Assembly (NCBI GenBank): GCA_016234495.1
Contig: JACRBI010000049.1
Span: 1-64,000, forward strand
Direction: 5' to 3'
Source: Chloroflexota bacterium
Lineage (GTDB): Bacteria > Chloroflexota > Anaerolineae > Anaerolineales > Villigracilaceae
DNA: 64,000 nt
The notes below the pieces were generated by a model. That model ran no database searches and was not told where the DNA came from. It saw only the letters and a program-made list of their open reading frames with translations. This document shows positions 9,101 to 16,977 of this stretch, in pieces; the stretch's first letter is position 1, and each line of letters opens with the position of its first letter. The position numbers and the translations under genes were made by a program.

Positions 9101-9958
9101 ATGAAAATATTTGTCACAGGCGCGACGGGATTTACCGGCTCACGTGTCATCCCCATATTATTGCAAAACGGATTTGAAGTCCGCTGTCTTTACCGCGCGA
9201 CGAGTGACCGCTCGCTTCTTCCCCAGCCCGAAATTGAGTGGGCGTTAGGGGATGTCTCCGACACTCAAGCCTTATCCGCTTCGATGCGCGGCATGGATGC
9301 CCTCGTCAATATTGCCTCGCTCGGCTTCGGCCACGCGGATTCGATCATCGCGTCTGCCAAAGCGGCCGGGGTCAAGCGCGCGCTCTTCATCAGCACCACA
9401 GCCATCTTCACACAGTTGAATGCGGACAGTAAATCCGTGCGCATGGCAGCCGAGACAGCCATCCAAAACAGCGGACTGGACTTCACCATCCTGCGCCCGA
9501 CCATGATCTACGGCAGCCCGCGCGACCGCAACATGTGGCGGCTGATTCGCCTGCTACGAATTACGCCCATCATGCCCATCTTCGGCGACGGCGAGTCTTT
9601 GCAGCAGCCCATCTATGTGGACGATGTGGCGCAAGCCGTGCTTCGCGCCTTGCAAACGGATGCAACCATCGGCAAAAGTTATAACATCGCCGGCAAAGAT
9701 TCTCTGACCTACAACCAGGTGATTGACACAGTAGCGTCTGCTCTCGGTAGGCGCGTCTGGAAACTTCACCTGCCGTTTATGCCGATTGTCCGTGTGTTGC
9801 AATTTACTGAACGGTTGGGCCTTCGCCTGCCCATCAAATCTGAGCAGGTGTTGCGCCTGAACGAGAACAAGGATTTTTCCTACGCAGAAGCGCAAAGGGA
9901 CTTTGGGTTTAGTCCGCGCGAGTTTGAACAGGGGATAAAACTGGAGTTGACGGGTTAG
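9101..9958 (+). CDS. NAD-dependent epimerase/dehydratase-like SDR
   Basis: 285 residues from the ATG at 9101, which starts the canonical MKIFVTGATGFTGSRV dinucleotide-binding strand (TGxxGxxG). The ORF track adds five residues encoded by the upstream repeat. The extended-SDR middle has FISTTAIFTQL and FTILRPTMIYGSPRDRNMW. The usual catalytic YxxxK is not present where expected; the stretch reads SKSVRMAAETAI, as in atypical SDRs. The protein may therefore bind NAD(P) and modify a nucleotide sugar by a different residue set, or not be an epimerase. It lies between two polysaccharide genes. Confidence 0.8.
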   Translation: MKIFVTGATGFTGSRVIPILLQNGFEVRCLYRATSDRSLLPQPEIEWALGDVSDTQALSASMRGMDALVNIASLGFGHADSIIASAKAAGVKRALFISTTAIFTQLNADSKSVRMAAETAIQNSGLDFTILRPTMIYGSPRDRNMWRLIRLLRITPIMPIFGDGESLQQPIYVDDVAQAVLRALQTDATIGKSYNIAGKDSLTYNQVIDTVASALGRRVWKLHLPFMPIVRVLQFTERLGLRLPIKSEQVLRLNENKDFSYAEAQRDFGFSPREFEQGIKLELTG

Positions 9959-9985
9959 TCCGCTTGAGCGGGCTTGGTAGGAATA

Positions 9986-10027
9986 GCCCGACGGTTTTGC
10001 AAAGCACCCTTTAGGGCATCGTCGGGC
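9986..10027. repeat. Palindromic hairpin GCCCGACG/CGTCGGGC
   Basis: A perfect 8-bp outer stem with a partly paired loop, 28 bp after the SDR stop and upstream of the next start. No T-run follows, so it is more like a repeat element than a rho-independent terminator. Confidence 0.5.
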
Positions 10028-10113
10028 GGGATCAACGGGCGGATCAATGCTTGTCGAAACAGAATCAACTTCCAGTTAATCGCGAGCCGAAAATCTCGTT
10101 TACAATAATTCCA

Positions 10114-11133
10114 ATGAATCAAATCATCATCTTTATCCTCCTCACCATCCTTTCCTACATCCTCGTTCATTTGATTCGCCGCCGGGTGGTGAAGGGACAA
10201 CTGCTTGACCATCCCAACGACCGCAGTATGCACCTGATGCCCACACCGCGCGGCGGTGGGCTGGCGATCGTTGTCATTGTTTTGGTGACGGCCATTTGGT
10301 TTGCGCGCGAAACCGACCTGACTCACAGCCTGATCTATATCACCTGCGGCGTGGTCATCGCGTGGATGGGCTGGCGCGATGATGTCCAATCGCTTTCACA
10401 TAGATTTCGTTTTGCGGTGCAGGGAATGATCGCGGTGATTTCCATTTTAGGGATGGGATATTTCAAGTCGGTTACGATCCCGTTGTTCGGCGTGCTGCAA
10501 CTTGGCGTGGTTGGAATCATCATCACATTTTTGTGGATCGTTGGTTTGACAAACGCCTATAACTTCATGGACGGCATTGACGGCATGGCAGGCGGCGTTG
10601 CGTTCAGTGCCGGGCTGGGCTGGATGATGCTTTCTTCCGCAGGCGGGCAGTGGGGAAACCCCTTTGTATTTTGGCTCGCGCTCTCGATTGCCGCAGGCAG
10701 TTTTGGTTTTCTCGGACACAACTGGCAGCCGGCAAAAATATTCATGGGCGACGTTGCCAGCACATTTCTCGGTTACAGTTTTGCAGTGTTGCCATTGCTC
10801 TCTGCTGACAAGGGCGGCGATGCCCTGATGCTCGGCACGCTGCTGATGTGGACCTTCATCATGGATGCGGGTCTGACGTTCATCAACCGCCTGCTCAAAG
10901 GTGAAAAAGTTTTTTCGGCGCATCGCTCGCATTTATTTCAATGCCTCGTCATCGGCGGTTATTCACACGCAATGGTCAGCTCGTTGTATATTCTTTTGAC
11001 CTTGTTCGCGGGTTTACTTTCGTACGTCTGGGCGCGCGGACATCAGATCGCCGCGCCGTTCATCTTTTTGGGATTACCGCTTATTTGGATTTTCCTGTCC
11101 CGTCACGCTTCCCGATTAAGAAATGTTAACTAA
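10114..11133 (+). CDS. WecA/MraY-family polyprenyl-phosphate sugar-1-phosphate transferase
   Basis: 339 residues from the ATG at 10114; the ORF track start is a TTG 63 bp earlier in non-conserved sequence. It is a polytopic inner-membrane enzyme with about ten helices. Family motifs: HPNDRSMHLMPTPRGGG (first cytoplasmic loop), WRDDVQSLSHR (Mg-binding DD), NAYNFMDGIDGMAGG (catalytic Asp loop) and HRSHLFQ (His motif). It transfers a sugar-1-phosphate, probably an N-acetylhexosamine, from UDP to undecaprenyl phosphate, the first step of O-antigen or capsule synthesis; the HRxHxFQ form resembles WbpL/WecA rather than MraY. It overlaps the heparinase gene by 11 bp. Confidence 0.88.
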   Translation: MNQIIIFILLTILSYILVHLIRRRVVKGQLLDHPNDRSMHLMPTPRGGGLAIVVIVLVTAIWFARETDLTHSLIYITCGVVIAWMGWRDDVQSLSHRFRFAVQGMIAVISILGMGYFKSVTIPLFGVLQLGVVGIIITFLWIVGLTNAYNFMDGIDGMAGGVAFSAGLGWMMLSSAGGQWGNPFVFWLALSIAAGSFGFLGHNWQPAKIFMGDVASTFLGYSFAVLPLLSADKGGDALMLGTLLMWTFIMDAGLTFINRLLKGEKVFSAHRSHLFQCLVIGGYSHAMVSSLYILLTLFAGLLSYVWARGHQIAAPFIFLGLPLIWIFLSRHASRLRNVN

Positions 11134-13273
11134 GCTCCGAACACTCGCTTCGCTCTACCGTCAGCTTGGCCTGCGCTGGTTGACATTTCGCCTCACTTAC
11201 GCATTCCGCCTCCGTAGCGGACTCGTCCGCCTGCAAACGCCGCAATACAAATGGGCAGACCGCCCGCTCAAGTATTGGCTCAGACCGAGCATCCCCTCCG
11301 AGCCAGGTGCCTATGCCGGATGGCGCAAACAAAATGCCCCCAATTTTTTTGCGTCTGTAGGAGCAAGTTTACCCCGCCCAAATTACGGTAACAACGCCAT
11401 CGAAGAAGCCGACCGAATTCTCAACGGCGAAATCAAATACTTTTCCCACAAATACCATCAAGCGGGCTTTCCACCTAACTGGAATGATGTCACCCTGAGC
11501 GATAGTGAAGAGTCACTACCGACATCAAAAGAGATTCTTCGGTCGCGAAGAACGCTCCCTCAGAATGACAAGAATAGACACTGGTCGCAAATCTCCGACG
11601 ACTCTGAAACCGATATCAAATTCACCTGGGAGCCGAACCGCTTTGCCTTCGTCTATACCCTCGTCCGCGCCCACGCCGCCACAGGTGACGAAAAATATCC
11701 GCAAGCCTTCTGGCAGTTGATTCAAGACTGGGCAAAGCACAACCCGCCCAACACCGGCGCCAACTGGAAAGACGGGCAGGAGATCGCGCTGCGCCTCATG
11801 GCATGGACATTCGGCTTTTACGCATTTATCAATTCCCCTTCGACGACACCTGAACGAATTTCCCAATTTGCCCTGTACGTCGCCGCCCAGGCCGAGCGGA
11901 TTAATAAAAACATCGCCTACGCCATATCCACGCGCAGCAACCACAGCGTCAGCGAAGCCTTTGGTCTGTGGCTGGTGGGACTGCTCTTCCCTGAATTGAA
12001 AGACGCCGAAAAATATTTTTCAACAGGTCGTGACCTGCTTGAACATGAAGCCGTCAATCAAATTTTCCCCGATGGCAGTTATTCGATGTACTCGCTCAAC
12101 TATCATCGCTTCATTTTGCATATTTATTTGTATGCCATCCAACTAGGCAACCTCAACAAATCTCCATTCTCTAATCATCTACTCTCTTCTCTTTCCAACT
12201 CCATCGCTTATCTTTCCCGCCTCATTGACCCGCAGACAGGGCAAATGCCTGTTTACGGCTCGAACGATGGCGCGCTCGTCCTGCCGTTGAACAACTGCGA
12301 CTCCACCGATTACCGTCCGCTGCTACAGTTGGGTTCCGTCACCATCAATGGTCAGCGCATGTTCGAGGCCGGCGAATGGGATGAGGATGTGTTTTGGTTA
12401 TGCGGAGAGCAGTTTACCGCGAAGGACGCGAAGGATTCGAAGAAAGAAGAAAGCGATGTCCTGAGTTTACCGAAGGAAAGAAAGAATCCTGACGACCTTC
12501 GCGTGCTTCGCGGTGAATCATCTTTCCCCAATGGCGGCACATACATCCTGCGCGGCGCGAACAGCAAAGCCGTCATCCGCTGCACAGACTTTCAAGAACG
12601 CCCCTCCCACGCGGACCAACTCCATGTTGACCTGTGGATGGGAAAACATAACATCGCCTGTGATGCAGGGACATATTTATACAGCGGCGAAGGTATCTGG
12701 CGCAACGGACTCGCGCGCACCTCCACCCACAACACGGTCACTGTGGATGGAAAAGACCAAATGACAATGGTCAGCCGCTTCACATGGACGAACTGGGCGA
12801 AGGGCAATGTCTTCGAGCACACCGATAATCTCTGGCAGGGCGGGCACGATGGCTATAAACCTGTCACACACAAGCGCACGGTCATGGCGCTTGATGGGGA
12901 TCGCTGGCTGGTGATCGATGAACTCGATTCAAACGAGCCGCATCATTATTCTTTGCACTGGCTGCTGAATGATGCGCCCTTTGAAGAAAATAAAAACTCG
13001 ATTCACTTAAAGTATGAATCGAGCGTCTTCAAAATTCAAACAGGTTTATTGAACGGCGAAGGAAAATTTTCCATCGTCCGCGCCGACCCGAACAGCACAC
13101 GCGGCTGGCGCTCAAAATATTACGGTCACAAAGAACCTGCCATTTCTGCGATGCTGGAGACAGATCAATCCCATGCGGTCTTTTGGACTTTCTTTGGATT
13201 TGAAAACGATGCAGTTGAATTGAACGGATCTTCGCTGCAAGTAAACTCACGACGATGGACGATTGACCATTGA
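11123..13273 (+). CDS. Heparinase II/III-family protein with two in-frame repeat insertions
   Basis: 716 residues. The N-terminal part is an alpha-helical toroid (about residues 70-360, e.g. TGANWKDGQEIALRLMAWTF), followed by a heparinase II/III beta-sandwich domain (about residues 465-700, e.g. HADQLHVDLWMGKHNIACDAGTY and ARTSTHNTVTVDG). Such enzymes eliminate or hydrolyse uronic-acid polysaccharides; context suggests processing of the polymer made by the upstream genes. No signal peptide is evident. Two stretches (about residues 123-150 and 432-464) are translated palindromic repeats with low-complexity charged sequence; they are described separately. The frame stays open through both. The start overlaps the WecA-like gene by 11 bp. 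Confidence 0.85.
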   Translation: MLTKLRTLASLYRQLGLRWLTFRLTYAFRLRSGLVRLQTPQYKWADRPLKYWLRPSIPSEPGAYAGWRKQNAPNFFASVGASLPRPNYGNNAIEEADRILNGEIKYFSHKYHQAGFPPNWNDVTLSDSEESLPTSKEILRSRRTLPQNDKNRHWSQISDDSETDIKFTWEPNRFAFVYTLVRAHAATGDEKYPQAFWQLIQDWAKHNPPNTGANWKDGQEIALRLMAWTFGFYAFINSPSTTPERISQFALYVAAQAERINKNIAYAISTRSNHSVSEAFGLWLVGLLFPELKDAEKYFSTGRDLLEHEAVNQIFPDGSYSMYSLNYHRFILHIYLYAIQLGNLNKSPFSNHLLSSLSNSIAYLSRLIDPQTGQMPVYGSNDGALVLPLNNCDSTDYRPLLQLGSVTINGQRMFEAGEWDEDVFWLCGEQFTAKDAKDSKKEESDVLSLPKERKNPDDLRVLRGESSFPNGGTYILRGANSKAVIRCTDFQERPSHADQLHVDLWMGKHNIACDAGTYLYSGEGIWRNGLARTSTHNTVTVDGKDQMTMVSRFTWTNWAKGNVFEHTDNLWQGGHDGYKPVTHKRTVMALDGDRWLVIDELDSNEPHHYSLHWLLNDAPFEENKNSIHLKYESSVFKIQTGLLNGEGKFSIVRADPNSTRGWRSKYYGHKEPAISAMLETDQSHAVFWTFFGFENDAVELNGSSLQVNSRRWTIDH
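11489..11570. repeat. Palindromic repeat inside the heparinase frame, GTCACCCTGAGCG type
   Basis: The DNA runs GTCACCCTGAGCGATAG ... GAGATTCTTCGG ... CCTCAGAATGACA, with inverted ends (GTCACCCTGAG against CTCAGAATGAC). This is an element type normally found between genes. Here it is read in frame as VTLSDSEESLPTSKEILRS and onward. Confidence 0.75.
12416..12514. repeat. Palindromic repeat inside the heparinase frame, ACCGCGAAGG type
   Basis: Exactly 99 bp (33 codons) bounded by ACCGCGAAGGACGCGAAGG and its inverted partner CCTTCGCGTGCTTCGCGGT. It begins on a codon boundary and is read as TAKDAKDSKKEES through LRVLRG, between the helical and beta-sandwich domains. Confidence 0.8.
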
Positions 13274-13301
13274 CCATCAAGCCACCGTCCATCGTCTGTT
13301 G

Positions 13302-14477
13302 TCAATCGTCTGCCCGCTGCAAAATATGACTGACCGCAGTGGATGCCGGCCCGCCAAGCGACTGGATGAGTCCATAGGTTGCGCCTGCAATCTGGTTCGC
13401 TCCTGCCTGACCCCGTAACTGGGTCACTGCTTCGACGGCTTGATACACCCCGGCAGCGCCGCCGGGGAATCCGCGCGCTTTCATGCCGCCCATCGTGGCG
13501 CAGGGAATCTTTCCTTTCAAGCCAATTTCATTTTCTGCGGCGAGCTTCCAGCCTTTGCCTTTAATTGCAAACCCGACCGCTTCCAAAGATAGCGCGGCGA
13601 AAATGCTGAACGCGTCGTGATATTCGAAGAAGTCGATTTGATCCAAAATGATTCCCGCCTGTTTCATGGCTTTGCCTGCGGAAATTTGCGCGGTGTCAAA
13701 ATATAAAATATCTTTTCTATCGTGCAATGCCAATGTGTCAGAGGATGCGGCGGAGCCGGCGATCTTCACGAGTGGACGCGAAGCGTGCCAATTGGACGGA
13801 AGCAGCTCGCGGCGAGTCAGAACGAGCGCGGCAGCGCCATCCGCATTGGGGGCTACGTCAAACATATTGATCGGGTCGCTGACCATATCCGCTTTGTGAT
13901 ATGTCTCAGGCTTGATCGCTTTTCTAAACATGGCATTTTTATTTGCAACGCCGTTCGTGTGGGCGGTCAATGCAAAATTTGCAAACCCATCGGCGGGAAC
14001 ATTGTTTTCAAACATGTAACGCTTCATCAACAGCGCGGCTTGCGCGGTGGGGTTCATGCCTTGCACGGCTTCAAAATCAGAATCGGATGTAGTGGCAAGC
14101 GCCTCATCAACCACTGCGCCGATCTTGTCTGTGAATTTTTCAACACCGACGACGAGCGCCGCATCGACCATGCCGCTGGCAACTGCGAGGTAACCCTGAC
14201 GGAGTGCCGCCCCGCCGGATGCTCCCGCGGCTTCAAGGGTGACGGCTTCGATGCCGGTCAGCCCGGCGTAATCCGCGATGAGCGCGCCAAGGTGTGCCTG
14301 CCCTGAAAGATTCGGCGCGAGCATATTGCCGACGAATAATGCCTGCGGTTTGATGCCGCCCGCGTCCGCGTCTTTAAGCGCGGCTTGAATGGCGTCGAGA
14401 GCGAGATCGCGCAGACTGATCTCCCAATGCTCGCCGACTTCTGTTTGTCCGATACCTGCGATGACGACTTCTGTCAT
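13302..14477 (-). CDS. Thiolase-like protein lacking the catalytic Cys and GHP His
   Basis: 391 residues aligning end to end with archaeal-type acetyl-CoA C-acetyltransferases, which condense two acetyl-CoA molecules and sit beside HMG-CoA synthase. MTEVVIAGIGQTEVGEHW and the ADYAGLTGIEAVTLEAAGASGG region are recognisable. However, the nucleophile region that normally reads EAACASGG reads EAAGASGG (codon GGA), and the C-terminal GHP-type motif reads KARGFPGGAAG. The middle HDAFSIFAALSLE histidine is kept. By motif it should not perform the normal Claisen chemistry; a structural or different catalytic role is possible. The usual OB-fold DUF35 partner is not seen. It lies 84 bp after HMG-CoA synthase on the same strand. 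Confidence 0.85.
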   Translation of the reverse strand: MTEVVIAGIGQTEVGEHWEISLRDLALDAIQAALKDADAGGIKPQALFVGNMLAPNLSGQAHLGALIADYAGLTGIEAVTLEAAGASGGAALRQGYLAVASGMVDAALVVGVEKFTDKIGAVVDEALATTSDSDFEAVQGMNPTAQAALLMKRYMFENNVPADGFANFALTAHTNGVANKNAMFRKAIKPETYHKADMVSDPINMFDVAPNADGAAALVLTRRELLPSNWHASRPLVKIAGSAASSDTLALHDRKDILYFDTAQISAGKAMKQAGIILDQIDFFEYHDAFSIFAALSLEAVGFAIKGKGWKLAAENEIGLKGKIPCATMGGMKARGFPGGAAGVYQAVEAVTQLRGQAGANQIAGATYGLIQSLGGPASTAVSHILQRADD

Positions 14478-14494
14478 GAATGCTCCGTTGAAAA

Positions 14495-14558
14495 AGGTAA
14501 TTAGTAATTGGGTAATTAGGGTTTTCCTAATAGCTTGGTTACTAATCCCTAATTACCT
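14495..14558. repeat. Inverted repeat of AGGTAATTAG words
   Basis: AGGTAATTAGTAATTGGGTA ... TACTAATCCCTAATTACCT forms a long imperfect hairpin that fills the gap between HMG-CoA synthase and the thiolase-like gene. Confidence 0.65.
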
Positions 14559-14561
14559 GAT

Positions 14562-15641
14562 TTACTTCATTGCCAACTTGCCGCGATAGCGGACATAGGT
14601 TGCGTAATCAATTTCAGTTCTGCGGGAAATATATTCCTGCGTTTTCGCGGCGAGACTCTGGCGGGCGGACACTTTGTCAGTGACGAGAATATCGAAGGCG
14701 TCGGACCCTGCGCCAGAGCCGAAAGAGACGACGAGGATTCTGTCACCGGGCTGGGCGATGTCGAGAGTCGCAGTCAGGCCGATCATGGCTGCGCCGGCGT
14801 AGGTATTCCCGATCGTGTGGACTAAAAGCCCGGGCTGAATCTGCTCGGCAGAAAATCCGAGTTGACCTGCGACACGCTGCGGAAATTTTGTATTCGGCTG
14901 GTGAAAGACCGCCCACTTGTAATCTTTGGCGGTTGTGCCAGATGCTTCCATCAAATGAGTTGCGGCTTCGGTGATGTGCTTGAAGTAGGCAGGCTCGCCT
15001 GTGAAGCGCATTCCGTGCTCGGGATATTTCTGGTATTCGCGCCGCCAGAAATCGGGCGTGTCGGTGACGTAGGAATACGAGGCATTGATGATTGCCAGCG
15101 ACTCTTCGGCGGGGCCGAGGATGTACGCGCCGCCGCCTGCGCCGGCGGTGTATTCGAGCGCGTCACCGGGCTTGCCTTGCGCCGTGTCCATGCCGATGGC
15201 CATGGCGTAACGTCCCATGCCTGAGCCGACCAAGCCCATTGCGGCGACAAGGGCTTCGGTGCCGGCTTTGCAGGCGAATTCCCAGTCGGCGGCTTGCGTG
15301 TTGGGGACGGCGCCAATCGCTTCGGCAACCAACGTTGAAGTTGGTTTGACCGCATATGGATGCGACTCTGACCCGACCCAGACCGCCCGCAGTTCTGTCG
15401 GGTCAATTTGTGCGCGGAGCATGGCATTGCGCGCCGCTTCGATCGACATGGTGATGACGTCTTCATCGAGGCCGGGCACAGCTTTCTCTTTGATGGGAAG
15501 TCCTGTGGTTTTGCCTGTCCATACGCGTGCGACTTCTTTGGCGGGCAGGCGGTATCGTGGCACGTATGCGCCATAGCCGATAATGCCGACGGGTTTGACG
15601 GGTTTTAGGAGGGTGGGGGAGTGAGGTTGAGGGGTTGTCAT
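14562..15641 (-). CDS. Hydroxymethylglutaryl-CoA synthase (archaeal type)
   Basis: 359 residues. It condenses acetyl-CoA with acetoacetyl-CoA to HMG-CoA in the mevalonate pathway. The initial-condensing fold is clear: [16 protein letters not shown] at the N-terminus, catalytic Cys in [12 protein letters not shown], catalytic His in [12 protein letters not shown], and the late [12 protein letters not shown] glycine-rich loop. All catalytic residues seem present, unlike in the neighbouring thiolase-like protein. The first 15 residues are Pro/Thr-rich and not part of the fold. It is in the same orientation as HMG-CoA reductase but separated from it by four short genes and a repeat. Confidence 0.92.
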   Translation of the reverse strand: MTTPQPHSPTLLKPVKPVGIIGYGAYVPRYRLPAKEVARVWTGKTTGLPIKEKAVPGLDEDVITMSIEAARNAMLRAQIDPTELRAVWVGSESHPYAVKPTSTLVAEAIGAVPNTQAADWEFACKAGTEALVAAMGLVGSGMGRYAMAIGMDTAQGKPGDALEYTAGAGGGAYILGPAEESLAIINASYSYVTDTPDFWRREYQKYPEHGMRFTGEPAYFKHITEAATHLMEASGTTAKDYKWAVFHQPNTKFPQRVAGQLGFSAEQIQPGLLVHTIGNTYAGAAMIGLTATLDIAQPGDRILVVSFGSGAGSDAFDILVTDKVSARQSLAAKTQEYISRRTEIDYATYVRYRGKLAMK

Positions 15642-15711
15642 TAAATATCCTTGCGTTGATCGCTTTGCTTTATAAGAATGGTTTTTATAAGTTCTTCTTT
15701 TTTTCGGATTG

Positions 15712-15902
15712 CTTTACACATACCAAAACTTTGAGGTCAACCTTGCCTGCCTGAAAGACCTGACAGGTCTCCACGAGGGGCTGGTCAATCGTGACTTGTG
15801 TTCGCACAAGAATTGCGGTCGGCACGGTACTGATGAAACCTGTCAGGTCTGTGGTTACACATACCAAAACTTTGACTTCAACCCCGCCTGCTTGAAAACC
15901 TC
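15712..15902. repeat. Duplicated gene 3' end with ACCTGACAGGT palindromes
   Basis: About 45 bp of the 3' end of the MerB-like gene (plus-strand word TTACACATACCAAAACTTTGA) occurs twice, at about 15714-15756 and 15855-15900, in the same orientation. Between the copies are two ACCTG(A/T)CAGGT palindromes and a perfect CTTGTG-TTCG-CACAAG hairpin (15795-15810). The downstream copy is not part of any recognised gene. Confidence 0.7.
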
Positions 15903-16532
15903 TGCCACCTGTTCAACGCTTCGCCCATGAAAATCCACGGACAGGCGGTTGTGATACCAGAGTTTGGACAAGTCCCAAACTTGTTGAATGGTCAGGATTT
16001 CTCCGCGTTTGAGATTGTTTCGCTTACACCACTTGTCAATTAATTCCTCCGACTGGAAGAGAAGCATCGTCGCTCAGGTGAAGACCAAGTCATCGTACCA
16101 GCGGGCGAAGGGCAGGGGGAAATGCACGAGTAATTGGTGATTGGTAATTGGAGATTGAGTAAGTTCTCCATTTTTAATTTCCAGGAGAATTGTTTCGTCG
16201 CTTTCCGTGCAAACCGCGTCAATGACCGCGTCGCAATGCAGAGCGGCAGGGATTCCAAGCATGTCCCAGGCGCAATTGGCGAAGTAGGTCTTCCCGTTCG
16301 CATGGACTTTGAAATCCGTGGGAATGCCAGAGAACGGGTTTGCCATGCGAATGGTCAAGGTGTTTGGTTCAAGGAAGAAGGCATGGCGGTTATGTAATTC
16401 TTTGTAGTATTCGCTGGCTTCTTCGGTTGAAATGTCAAAGTGCGCGGCGGTAACGTCCACGCTTGGCGGATGGGTGGTGTCCGCGAAGTGACTGTAGATA
16501 AAAGCGCGAGTTTGCCAGAGAAGGTCTACCAT
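15855..16532 (-). CDS. Predicted selenoprotein, MerB (alkylmercury lyase)-like
   Basis: The ORF track splits this into two ORFs (16074-16532 and 15855-16067). They are in the same frame, separated by one UGA (16076-16074) and two sense codons. Read through, it is a 225-residue protein with Sec at about position 153. The first half has a winged-helix-like start and FANCAWDMLG, matching the CxxD (Cys96/Asp99) catalytic motif of MerB. The UGA follows WYDDLVFT and precedes ATMLLFQSEELIDKW, which aligns with the second catalytic cysteine region (Cys159) of MerB. The C-terminal AGLKSKFW resembles the usual end of this family. A SECIS-like hairpin follows the UGA, and selA is in this window. A nonsense mutation is the alternative. 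The start overlaps the previous ORF by 7 bp. Confidence 0.75.
16045..16060 (-). promoter_or_regulatory. Candidate bacterial SECIS hairpin
   Basis: On the minus strand, 13 nt after the UGA, comes UCUUCC-AGUC-GGAGGA: a six-pair stem with one G-U pair and a four-base loop with G at the second position. The UGA-to-loop distance is 19 nt. This fits the general rules for bacterial SECIS elements (hairpin just downstream, small loop with an early G). The pairing is from inspection; the same bases also encode conserved residues. Confidence 0.6.
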
Positions 16533-16717
16533 TTTCGCGGTGTATCTCCTTTTTCGATTTCTTCTTTTGCTCGGGCGAGTGTTTTATTCCACATAATGTC
16601 AAAAGTTACTCGGGTAATGCCGAATGGATAGCCGCCAAATGCGCCGACAATCATATAGGACGCGCCGATTTCATCCAATGCCTTGACGATTTGCACATAA
16701 AACGAAACTGCCGTCAT
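16526..16717 (-). pseudogene. Nucleotidyltransferase-like remnant with internal deletion
   Basis: 63 residues. The first 40 (ALDEIGASYMIVGAFGGYPF, then GITRVTFDI) look like the start of a minimal nucleotidyltransferase of the kind paired with small proteins in toxin-antitoxin-like operons. The remainder, MWNKTLARAKEEIEKGD, looks like a C-terminal tail. The Asp-rich catalytic centre that should follow VTFDI is missing, suggesting an in-frame deletion of the core. It overlaps its neighbours by 4 and 7 bp, so it still sits in a coupled operon. It could also be a genuine small protein. Confidence 0.5.
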
Positions 16718-16977
16718 TTGACCTCCATTCGGACGGGCGTTAAGTATGCCAATACTTTCATGTTGATTTCAGACATGGATAATTCAGGGAATTTTTTTTG
16801 AAACGTGCCGCGCAATGCGGCCATTGCAAACTCCTGCGCGTTCAAACCAGGGATCAGGCGTTTTTCAAACGGCATGTTTGCCAGCAACTTCATTTGCACC
16901 CAATCAATGGGATCGAATCCATCCACGATAGCGGAGATTTCTTCGGGAGTGAGGGGTTTTCTTTCGGTCATCTTCAA
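16714..16977 (-). CDS. Small hypothetical protein, 87 residues
   Basis: No family recognised with confidence. It is soluble, beginning MKMTERKPLTPEEISAIVDGF and containing LSMSEINMKVLAYLTPVRME. It overlaps HMG-CoA reductase (ATGA, 4 bp) upstream and the nucleotidyltransferase remnant (4 bp) downstream, so it is translationally coupled to both. Such pairs of a small protein and a nucleotidyltransferase are common in mobile gene sets; that relation is inferred from context only. Confidence 0.6.
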   Translation of the reverse strand: MKMTERKPLTPEEISAIVDGFDPIDWVQMKLLANMPFEKRLIPGLNAQEFAMAALRGTFQKKFPELSMSEINMKVLAYLTPVRMEVK

